From Trebonia sp036276115 (lineage in GTDB: Bacteria; Actinomycetota; Actinomycetes; Streptosporangiales; Streptosporangiaceae): a stretch of DNA of 50,506 bases. This document shows, piece after piece, positions 42,656 to 49,398 of the stretch. Numbering within the stretch: the first letter of the stretch is position 1; each line of letters starts with the position of its first letter. The notes under the pieces are model-generated. The model was not told where the DNA came from. It did no database searches and was given only the letters and a program-made list of their open reading frames with translations. Location of the stretch: the NCBI GenBank assembly GCA_036276115.1, contig DATBEM010000059.1, forward strand, positions 1-50,506. Reading direction: 5' to 3'. The position numbers and the translations under genes are program-made.

Positions 42656-43807
42656 GTGACCAATCCCCCACACGACCCCTGGCGCCTGTTTCGCGATAAC
42701 CGTCCGCTTTCCACGTACGTCTACCTGAACACGGCCGCGGCCGGGCGTTCGTCGCGCAAGACGCTCGCCACGGTGTCGGGCTTCCTCGAGCGTGAGTCGG
42801 TCGCGGGCGCCTACGTCGCCGCGGCCGAGGCCGAGGGAGTGATCTCCGCCGGCCGGGCGACCCTGGCGGAGCTGATGGGGGTCGAGGCCGGGGGGATCGC
42901 GTTCGTGGAGAGCGCGTCGGCGGCGCTGGCGGGGCTGTTGCGGGCGTGGCCGCTGATGGCGGGCACGACGGTGGCGGTGGTGCCGAGCGAGTGGGGGCCG
43001 AACCTGGACGCCTTCACCGACCGGGGGCTGCGGGTCGCGCAGCTGGCGGTGGACGGCGCCGGCCTGGTCGACCTGGACGCGCTGCGGCAGTTCGTGGCGA
43101 TGACCCCGCCGGCCTTCGTGCACCTGACGATGGTGGCGTCGCACCGGCCGCTGGTCCAGCCGGTCGCCGAGGCGGTCGCCATCTGCCACGCGGCCGGGAT
43201 CCCGGTGTGGGTGGACGCGGCCCAGGCGCTCGGGCACGTGGACACCGCCTGCGGGGCGGACGTGGTCTACTCGACCTCGCGCAAGTGGCTGTGCGGGCCG
43301 CGGGGCGTCGGCGTCATCGGGGTCACGTCGTCGTGGTGGCGGCAGCTGCGGCCGCGGGCCTCGGAGAAGGAGCGCGAGGAGCTTCCCGTGGGCGCGTCGC
43401 CGGTGCTGCTGATGGAGTCGGGCGAGGCGAACGTGGCGGGCCGGATCGGGCTCTGCGCGGCCCTGGGGGAGCACGTCGCGGCCGGCCCGGCCGCCGTGCG
43501 CGCCCGGCTGGCCGAGGTCGGCGCCATGACCCGGGAGGCGCTGGCAGACGTGCCGGGCTGGGAGGTCGTGGCGGCCCCGGAGGGCGCGGCGGGCGCCTGC
43601 GCGATCGTCGCCCTGCGGCCGACGGCGGGCCAGCGGGTCGCCGGCGTGTGCTCGTTCCTGCTGGCCGAGTACCAGATCGTGACGACGAACGCGGCCCGCG
43701 TCCGGGCGCCCAAGGAGATGAAGGAGTCCTACCTGCGGGTCAGCCCGCACGTGGACGTGACCCCGGAGGACCTGGCGCTGCTGCGCAAGGCACTGCCTCC
43801 CAAGTAG
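42656..43807 (+). CDS. EgtE-like PLP-dependent enzyme (aminotransferase class V)
   Basis: Fold-type I PLP enzyme of 383 residues. Schiff-base Lys210 lies in YSTSRKWLCGPRGVGVIG and the PLP-ring Asp in VDAAQALGHVD. The blocks EWGPNLDAF, PAFVHLTMVASHRPLVQPVAEAVAIC and VDAAQALGHVD...CGADVVYS resemble mycobacterial EgtE, the hercynylcysteine sulphoxide lyase of ergothioneine synthesis (recalled, not searched). No egtA-D genes are in the window, so this may be a detached egtE or a paralogue. GTG 42656 start, 96 bp after DUF3046. Its last codons are part of a 17-bp repeat that continues past the stop. Confidence 0.82.
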   Translation: MTNPPHDPWRLFRDNRPLSTYVYLNTAAAGRSSRKTLATVSGFLERESVAGAYVAAAEAEGVISAGRATLAELMGVEAGGIAFVESASAALAGLLRAWPLMAGTTVAVVPSEWGPNLDAFTDRGLRVAQLAVDGAGLVDLDALRQFVAMTPPAFVHLTMVASHRPLVQPVAEAVAICHAAGIPVWVDAAQALGHVDTACGADVVYSTSRKWLCGPRGVGVIGVTSSWWRQLRPRASEKEREELPVGASPVLLMESGEANVAGRIGLCAALGEHVAAGPAAVRARLAEVGAMTREALADVPGWEVVAAPEGAAGACAIVALRPTAGQRVAGVCSFLLAEYQIVTTNAARVRAPKEMKESYLRVSPHVDVTPEDLALLRKALPPK

Positions 43808-43874
43808 CACTGCCTCCCAAGTAGCCTGCCCGCCAAGCGACACTGCCCGCCAAGCGACACTGCCCGCCAAAGTA
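43791..43874. repeat. 17-bp tandem array running across the EgtE-like gene's stop codon
   Basis: CACTGCCTCCCAAGTAG occurs at 43791-43807 (containing the stop TAG) and 43808-43824. CCTGCCCGCCAAGCGA, CACTGCCCGCCAAGCGA and CACTGCCCGCCAAAGTA follow, five units in all. Confidence 0.88.
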
Positions 43875-43884
43875 AAAAGCCTGC

Positions 43885-43901
43885 CCGATCGAACGGATCG
43901 G
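43885..43901. promoter_or_regulatory. Inverted repeat upstream of recA
   Basis: CCGATC-N5-GATCGG with an embedded TCGAAC (43889-43894). It may be a terminator-like hairpin for the upstream gene or a second LexA half-site. Confidence 0.4.
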
Positions 43902-43917
43902 CGTGTCTTGGCCACGG

Positions 43918-43933
43918 TCGAACATCCGTTCAC
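43918..43933 (+). promoter_or_regulatory. LexA (SOS) box of recA
   Basis: TCGAACATCCGTTCAC matches TCGAAC-N4-GTTCGA of Gram-positive LexA in the left half and 4 of 6 on the right. A TACAAT -10-like hexamer follows at 43935-43940. Confidence 0.75.
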
Positions 43934-44022
43934 TTACAATGGATGCATCAGGCCTATCCGCAGGACCCTATTCAGGTGGCGCGGAGCGCGTACTTGCTGG
44001 TCAGCGGTGATGCGACCCTCGA

Positions 44023-44045
44023 ATGTCAGTGGTGGCGCGTACCGT
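44023..44045 (+). promoter_or_regulatory. PafBC-type (RecA-NDp) promoter of recA
   Basis: ATGTCAGTG, 8 nt (GTGGCGCG), then TACCGT. This fits the LexA-independent RecA-NDp pattern TTGTCRGTG-N8-TAnnnT, about 65 bp before the recA ATG. Confidence 0.72.
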
Positions 44046-44110
44046 GTGGACCACTACAGAACTACTAGCTCGACAACCTGACAGCATCGACATAACCGGC
44101 AGGAGTCCTC

Positions 44111-45274
44111 ATGCCACCTAGCACCAAGACGGGCCTGGACAGGGCCAGCGACCGCGAGAAGGCCCTGGAGACCGCCCTGCTCCAGATCGAGCGGCAGTTC
44201 GGCAAGGGCACCATCATGCGCCTCGGTGAGGATGCCCGGGTCCCGGTCGAGGTGATCCCCACCGGCTCGATCGCCCTCGACGTCGCCCTCGGCATCGGCG
44301 GCCTGCCCCGGGGCCGCATCATCGAGATCTACGGGCCAGAGAGCTCGGGCAAGACGACCCTCGCCCTGCATGCCCTCGCGGGCGCACAGAAGATGGGCGG
44401 CATCGCCGCGTTCATCGACGCGGAGCACGCGCTGGACCCGGAGTACGCCCAGAAGCTCGGGGTCGATACCGAGGCCCTGCTCGTCTCCCAGCCCGACACC
44501 GGCGAGCAGGCGCTGGAGATCACGGACATGCTGATCCGCTCGGGCGCCCTCGACGTCGTCGTCATCGACTCGGTCGCCGCCCTCGTCCCCAAGGCGGAGA
44601 TCGAGGGCGAGATGGGCGACAGCCACGTCGGCCTCCAGGCTCGCCTGATGAGCCAGGCGCTGCGCAAGATAACCGGCGCGCTCAACCAGACGAAGACCTC
44701 TGCCATCTTCATTAACCAGCTCCGGGAAAAGGTCGGGGTCATGTTCGGCAGCCCCGAGACGACGACCGGCGGAAAGGCGCTCAAGTTTTACGCCTCCGTC
44801 CGCCTGGACATCCGGCGAATCGAGACCCTGAAGGACGGGACCGACGCGGTCGGCAACCGGACGCGGGTCAAGGTCGTGAAGAACAAGATGTCGCCCCCGT
44901 TCAAGGTGGCCGAGTTCGACATCCTCTACGGGATCGGGATCAGCAAGGAAGGCAGCCTCATCGACCTCGGGGTCGAGCACGGGATCGTGCGCAAGGCCGG
45001 CGCCTGGTACACCTACGAGGGCGACCAGCTCGGGCAGGGCAAGGAGAACGCCCGGAACTTCCTGCGCGACAACCCCGACAAGTCGAACGAGATCGAGAAG
45101 AAGATCAAGGAGAAGCTCGGCGTCGGGCCGCGCATCGACGCGGAGGCCACCAGCCCCGCCGCTCCCGTCGGCGCCCCGCCCGGCCCGGGCGTCCCGGGCG
45201 TGCCCGCTGGCGCCCCGGCTGCGAAGGGTCCGGGCACGCGGCTAGCCGGCGTGCCGAAGCCCGCCGACAACTAG
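44111..45274 (+). CDS. recA: Recombinase A
   Basis: DNA strand-exchange protein and LexA co-protease. It has 387 residues with Walker A GPESSGKT at 75-82, FIDAEHALDPEYAQ, VVVIDSVAALVPKAEIEGEMGD, the MAW-type loop IFINQLREKVGVMFGSPETTTGGKALKFYAS, and the C-terminal domain. The last ~35 residues are Pro/Gly-rich and not conserved. AGGAG precedes ATG 44111. No intein is present. Two promoter signals lie upstream (LexA box and PafBC motif). Confidence 0.97.
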   Translation: MPPSTKTGLDRASDREKALETALLQIERQFGKGTIMRLGEDARVPVEVIPTGSIALDVALGIGGLPRGRIIEIYGPESSGKTTLALHALAGAQKMGGIAAFIDAEHALDPEYAQKLGVDTEALLVSQPDTGEQALEITDMLIRSGALDVVVIDSVAALVPKAEIEGEMGDSHVGLQARLMSQALRKITGALNQTKTSAIFINQLREKVGVMFGSPETTTGGKALKFYASVRLDIRRIETLKDGTDAVGNRTRVKVVKNKMSPPFKVAEFDILYGIGISKEGSLIDLGVEHGIVRKAGAWYTYEGDQLGQGKENARNFLRDNPDKSNEIEKKIKEKLGVGPRIDAEATSPAAPVGAPPGPGVPGVPAGAPAAKGPGTRLAGVPKPADN

Positions 45275-45278
45275 CCCG

Positions 45279-46103
45279 GTGACCGGTGACTACCCGTCCG
45301 CCCGCCGGTGGCCCGCCCGGCGGGCTCCCGGCGAGCGGACGGACACCGGGGCCGGAGACGCCAGGGCCACGACCAGGGGACGCGGGACCTGGAGCGGCAG
45401 GGGTCCGGGCACTGCGGACGCGGACGCTGCAGCGGCGGACGCTGCGGCTGGGGACGCTGCGGCTGGGGACGCTGCGGCTGGGGATCCGGGGGCACGGGAC
45501 GCTGACCTGGCAGGGGAGGCCCGGCGGGTGTGCCTGCGGCTGCTGACGCTCGCGCCCCGGAGCCGGGCGCAGCTGGCGGACGCGCTGCGCAAGCGGGGCA
45601 TTCCCGGCGAGGTCGCCGACGATGTCCTCGGCCGGTTCACCGACGTGGGCCTGATCGACGACGCCGCGTTCGCCCGGGCCTGGGTCGAGTCGCGCCACCA
45701 CGGGCGCGGGCTGTCCGGGCGGGCGCTGGCGAGCGAGCTGCGCAGGCGCGGCGTTGACGACGACCAGATCCGGGAGGCGGTGGACGAGCTCGGCCCGGAC
45801 GCCGAGGCCCAGACCGCCCGGCGCCTGGTGACCGGCAAGCTCGCCGCCACCCGCGGCCTGCCGCCCGAGACGCGCGTCCGGCGGCTGGCGGGGATGCTGG
45901 CTCGCAAGGGGTACCCGGCCGGCCTGGCATTCCGCGTCATCCGCGAGGCCCTGGAGGCGGAAGGAGCCGACGTGGACATGGGCGATGAGCCGGACGAGGA
46001 CCTGTCAGCCGAATTACCGCCGGCAGCTCGAAAAGCCACCATGAGGCCGGCTTCATTCCGTAACGGACAACGGGTAAAGAACTCGTTTATGCAGGTCAGG
46101 TAG
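45279..46103 (+). CDS. recX: RecX regulatory protein
   Basis: RecA-binding modulator with three-helix repeats. It has 274 residues from GTG 45279, 4 bp after the recA stop, so the two are co-transcribed. The RecX core begins about residue 80 (ARRVCLRLLTLAPRSRAQLADALRKRGIP, LIDDAAFARAWVESR, LSGRALASELRRRGVDDDQI). The first ~78 residues are an Arg/Ala/Asp-rich extension with an AAAGD triplicate, and ~45 residues of tail end NGQRVKNSFMQVR. The start is the only one near recA in this frame. Confidence 0.92.
   Translation: MTGDYPSARRWPARRAPGERTDTGAGDARATTRGRGTWSGRGPGTADADAAAADAAAGDAAAGDAAAGDPGARDADLAGEARRVCLRLLTLAPRSRAQLADALRKRGIPGEVADDVLGRFTDVGLIDDAAFARAWVESRHHGRGLSGRALASELRRRGVDDDQIREAVDELGPDAEAQTARRLVTGKLAATRGLPPETRVRRLAGMLARKGYPAGLAFRVIREALEAEGADVDMGDEPDEDLSAELPPAARKATMRPASFRNGQRVKNSFMQVR
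45424..45485. repeat. 15-bp in-frame repeat in recX
   Basis: Three to four copies of GACGCTGCGGCTGGG (AAAGD) follow a variant GACGCTGCAGCG unit, in the disordered N-terminus. Confidence 0.82.
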
Positions 46104-46378
46104 TTACCCTAGGTAATTCTCGCTTGCCTCAAGGGTTGTCAGCTTGCTCAAAACGTTATAAACGCTTAACCTCTCGGCAGTGAGCGTTAACACGCGCTGT
46201 GCGGGTGCCGGCTTGAAGACAACGTGAGACGGGCAGTCGTCGCGGCCAACGTGGCTCGCGGCGCGGCGCAGGGACCTGCTGCGATGATCCCTCGCCGCCG
46301 CCAGGACGCCAGGGGGCCTCAGAGGCCCGGGTCGCCGCGAGGATGCGGGCCGGCGCCGGGAAGCGACGGACGAAAGGG
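46104..46378. other. Intergenic region recX-rny
   Basis: AT-richer than its neighbours. TTACC-CTA-GGTAA (5-bp arms) follows the recX stop, and AACGCT/AGCGTT arms with a 16-nt loop lie near 46164-46191. No gene seen. Confidence 0.4.
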
Positions 46379-48211
46379 ATGCCCGTGAGTAGCGGAGTCA
46401 CCTTCATGGTGGTGGGCCTGCTCGCCCTGGTCGTCGCGTTCGGCATGGTCTGGTACGTCCTGCGCCGCACGCAAGCCGGAGTCCGGGAGGCCGCCGAGGC
46501 GGCCGCCGCGCAGGCGAGCGCCGCGCATGATGAGCGCCGCACCGGGGCGGAAGCGCGGCCAGCCAGCGGGCCCCGGGAACAGGAGGCCCGGCCCGAGCTC
46601 ACGCGCCCCGGGCAGGGCCGCCCGGAGCAGCTGGCGGAGGCGGAACGGCAGGCGCACGAGGCACGGCGAGCCCAGCAGGCGAGCGCCGAGCGGGAGGCGA
46701 GCGAGATCCGCGCTCGCGCCGCGGCCGAGGCGGAGGCCATCGTCAATCGGGCCGCCGAGCAGGCCGCGCTGGCCAAGGAAGCCGAGCGCCGGGCCGATCA
46801 CGCCCGCCAGCAGGCCGAGCTCACCGAGCAGCGCGCGCGGCAAGCCGGACAGGACCGCGCCGAGGCCGAGCGGGAGATCCGGGCGGCCAAGGAGGAGATC
46901 CGCGAGCTGCGGGCCAGCCTGGAGCGCCGCGAGCAGCGGCTGGCGGACCGGGAGCACCGGCTAGACGACGAGCAGGGCCGCCTTGAGGCCCGCAAGTCGC
47001 AGGCCGCCGCGCGGGCCGAGGAGCTGGACCGCCGGGAGGCGGAGCTCGCCGCCCAGGATGTCCGGCACGGCCAGGAGCTCGCCCGCGTGGCCGGGCTCAC
47101 CGCCGAGCAGGCCCGCAGCGAGCTCGTGGCGACCATCGAGAACCAGGCCAAGCGGGACGCGCAGGTAACGATCAGGGACATCGAGCACGCGGCCCGCAAG
47201 GAGGGCGACAAGCGCGCCCGCGAGATCGTCACCCTCGCGATCCAGCGGGTGGCGGCCGAGCAGACCAGCGAGTCGGTCGTCAGCGTCCTGCACCTGCCCG
47301 CCGACGAGATGAAGGGCCGGATCATCGGCCGCGAGGGCCGCAACATCCGCGCGTTCGAGTCCGTCACCGGCGTCAACCTCATCATTGACGACACGCCCGA
47401 GGCCGTCCTGCTGTCGTGCTTCGACCCGGTCCGGCGGGAGATAGCGCGGCTCACGCTGCAACGGCTGATCGCCGACGGCCGGATCCAGCCGCAGCGCATC
47501 GAGGAGGCCTACGAGCAGGGCAAGCGCGAGATCGGCCAGCTCTGCAAGCGGTCGGGGGAGGACGCCGTGGCCCAGCTCGGGATCACCGGCATGCACCCCG
47601 AGCTGGTGGACCTGCTCGGCCGCCTGCGCTACCGCACCTCCTACGGGCAGAACGTCCTGGCCCACCTGGTGGAGTCGGCCCGCATCGCCGGGATGATGGC
47701 CAGCGAGCTCCAGCTGGACCCGCTGCTGCTGCGGCGGTGCGCGGTGCTGCACGACATCGGCAAGGCCCTCACCCATGAGGTGGAGGGCAGCCACGCGCTG
47801 ATCGGGGCGGACGTCGCCCGCAAGTACGGGGAGTCCGGCGACGTGGTGCACGCGATCGAGGCGCACCACAACGAGGTCGAGCCCCGCACCATCGAGGCGG
47901 TGCTGACCCAGGCGGCCGACTCCATCAGCGGCGGCCGCCCCGGCGCCCGGCGCGAGTCGCTCGAGCTGTACGTCAAGCGCCTGGAGCGCCTGGAGGAGAT
48001 CGCCCGGTCGCACGAGGGCGTCGAGAAGGTCTTCGCCATGCAGGCGGGCCGCGAGATCCGGATCATGGTCAAGCCGGAGGCCGTCGACGACATCCAGTCG
48101 CAGGTCATCGCGCGCGACATCGCCAAGCAGGTCGAGGAGGACCTTACTTACCCCGGCCAGATCCGCGTCACCGTCGTCCGCGAGTCCCGGGCCATCGAGT
48201 TCGCCCGCTAG
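46379..48211 (+). CDS. rny: Ribonuclease Y
   Basis: Membrane-anchored endoribonuclease that starts mRNA decay. It has 610 residues from ATG 46379 (MPVSSGVTFMVVGLLALVVA); GTG 46385 is an alternative with a better-placed GAAAGGG. Membrane helix about 7-27; a long, Glu/Arg/Ala-rich coiled coil to about 270; KH domain from about 310 (MKGRIIGREGRNIRAFESVTGVN); HD domain with His458-Asp459 in LHDIGKALTHE and HHNEVEPRTIEA; a C-terminal conserved block ending VTVVRESRAIEFAR. It is in the same window as rnj. It appears monocistronic. Confidence 0.95.
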   Translation: MPVSSGVTFMVVGLLALVVAFGMVWYVLRRTQAGVREAAEAAAAQASAAHDERRTGAEARPASGPREQEARPELTRPGQGRPEQLAEAERQAHEARRAQQASAEREASEIRARAAAEAEAIVNRAAEQAALAKEAERRADHARQQAELTEQRARQAGQDRAEAEREIRAAKEEIRELRASLERREQRLADREHRLDDEQGRLEARKSQAAARAEELDRREAELAAQDVRHGQELARVAGLTAEQARSELVATIENQAKRDAQVTIRDIEHAARKEGDKRAREIVTLAIQRVAAEQTSESVVSVLHLPADEMKGRIIGREGRNIRAFESVTGVNLIIDDTPEAVLLSCFDPVRREIARLTLQRLIADGRIQPQRIEEAYEQGKREIGQLCKRSGEDAVAQLGITGMHPELVDLLGRLRYRTSYGQNVLAHLVESARIAGMMASELQLDPLLLRRCAVLHDIGKALTHEVEGSHALIGADVARKYGESGDVVHAIEAHHNEVEPRTIEAVLTQAADSISGGRPGARRESLELYVKRLERLEEIARSHEGVEKVFAMQAGREIRIMVKPEAVDDIQSQVIARDIAKQVEEDLTYPGQIRVTVVRESRAIEFAR

Positions 48212-48257
48212 CAGTCACGGCGCCCAGCGCCGCCGAGCCGGGATTCCGGCCCTTCCA

Positions 48258-48267
48258 TACCTAGGTA
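48258..48267. promoter_or_regulatory. TACCTAGGTA palindrome
   Basis: Perfect 10-bp dyad in the rny-pstB gap, about 240 bp before the pstB-like ATG at 48501. Significance unclear. Confidence 0.3.
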
Positions 48268-48364
48268 CCTGAGTAGTAAGCCAGATCAATGCACAGGTAT
48301 CTGACCTAATTGCGCCGGTCGTGCTGGCGCCTTGCCCGGCAACTGGCGAACCACCAGCAAATAT

Positions 48365-48389
48365 GCATCTATACCTGTAGATGCGCATC
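48365..48389. promoter_or_regulatory. Overlapping dyads before the pstB-like gene
   Basis: GCATCTA-TACCTG-TAGATGC (7-bp arms, 48365-48384) overlaps a second perfect dyad GATGCGCATC (48380-48389). The ATG at 48381 falls inside it, which argues for a start further downstream. Confidence 0.45.
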
Positions 48390-48500
48390 ATGCGACTCCG
48401 GGGACCCTCCTGCCGGCCGCCCTGGGCACCTGGCTCACCCGCAGCCGGCGCCGGGCGCGCGGGGCCACCGGACCGGGCGGGAGCGTGGGCCGACCAGACG

Positions 48501-49362
48501 ATGCCGCTGCCGCTGGCCCAGGCGGCCGACGGCAACGGCCATGGCAGCACCGCCACGCGCGATGACCTGCTCGGCCCTGACCACGCGAGCATCCTCCCGA
48601 TGGGGCCGGTCCCGGCTCGCCCCGGCTCCGGCCCCCGGGGCGGCCAGGGGCCGCTGCTGGGGCTGGAGACCCGCGCCCTGTCCGCGTGGTTCGGCTCGCA
48701 CAAGGTCCTGGAGCGGGTGTCGCTGAGCATGGGCGCGGGCGAGGTCACCGCGCTGATCGGGCCGTCCGGCTGCGGCAAGTCGACCTTCCTGCGGATCCTC
48801 AACCGGATGCACGAGATGGTCCGGGGGGCGGCGCTGGCGGGCGAGGTGCTGCTCGGCGGGGAGGACGTCTACCATGCGTCCCAGCGCGCCCAGGACGTGC
48901 GCAAGCGCATCGGGATGGTCTTCCAGAAGCCGAACCCGTTCCCCGCCATGTCGGTCTACGACAACGTGGCGAGCGGGCTCAAGCTGGCCGGGATCAGGGT
49001 GCGCGACAAGGACGCGCTGGTGGAGGCGAGCCTGCGCCGGGCCGGGCTGTGGGGCGAGATGCACCGCCCGCTCGCTGGCGGTCTCGCCCGACGTCCTGCT
49101 GATGGACGAGCCGTGCTCGGCCCTCGACCCGACGTCCACCCGCCGGGTCGAGGAAACGGTCAGCGAGCTGCGCGGCCAGGTGACGGTGGTGATCGTGACC
49201 CACAACATGCAGCAGGCCCAGCGGGTCTCCGGCCACTGCGCGTTCTTCCTGGCCACCGACAAGACCCCGGGCCACATCGTGGAGTCCGGTCCCACCCGCG
49301 AGCTGTTCGAGAGCCCGGCCGACCCGCGCACCGCCGACTACGTCAACGGCCGGTTCGGCTAA
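48501..49362 (+). pseudogene. pstB: Phosphate ABC transporter ATP-binding protein (PstB-like), internally deleted
   Basis: PstB energises high-affinity phosphate uptake. The first frame has LETRALSAWFGSHKVLERVS, Walker A GPSGCGKS, Q-loop MVFQKPNPFP and MSVYDNVASGLKLAG, and breaks after LRRAGLWGEM (49059-49061). The second frame resumes ARSLAVSPDVLLMDEPCSAL (Walker B) at about 49066, then THNMQQAQRVSGHCAFFL to RTADYVNGRFG. The stretch between, where PstB carries the LSGGQQQR signature and about 20 residues, is missing, and its length is not a multiple of three. Such a protein could not form the ATP sandwich. ATG 48501 is a guess; the frame is open from 48381. No pstS, pstC, pstA or phoU adjoins it. 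Confidence 0.82.
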
Positions 49363-49366
49363 GCCC

Positions 49367-49398
49367 TCCGGCGGCTCAGGGTTTCCGGCGGCTCAGGG
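49367..49398. repeat. 15-bp direct repeat between the pstB-like and S9 genes
   Basis: TCCGGCGGCTCAGGG at 49367-49381 and 49384-49398, the second copy overlapping the S9 gene's stop. Confidence 0.75.

Noticed and set aside
43885..43901. Second full LexA box
   Set aside because: It has only a TCGAAC half; the right half does not match GTTCGA, so it is listed as a dyad only.
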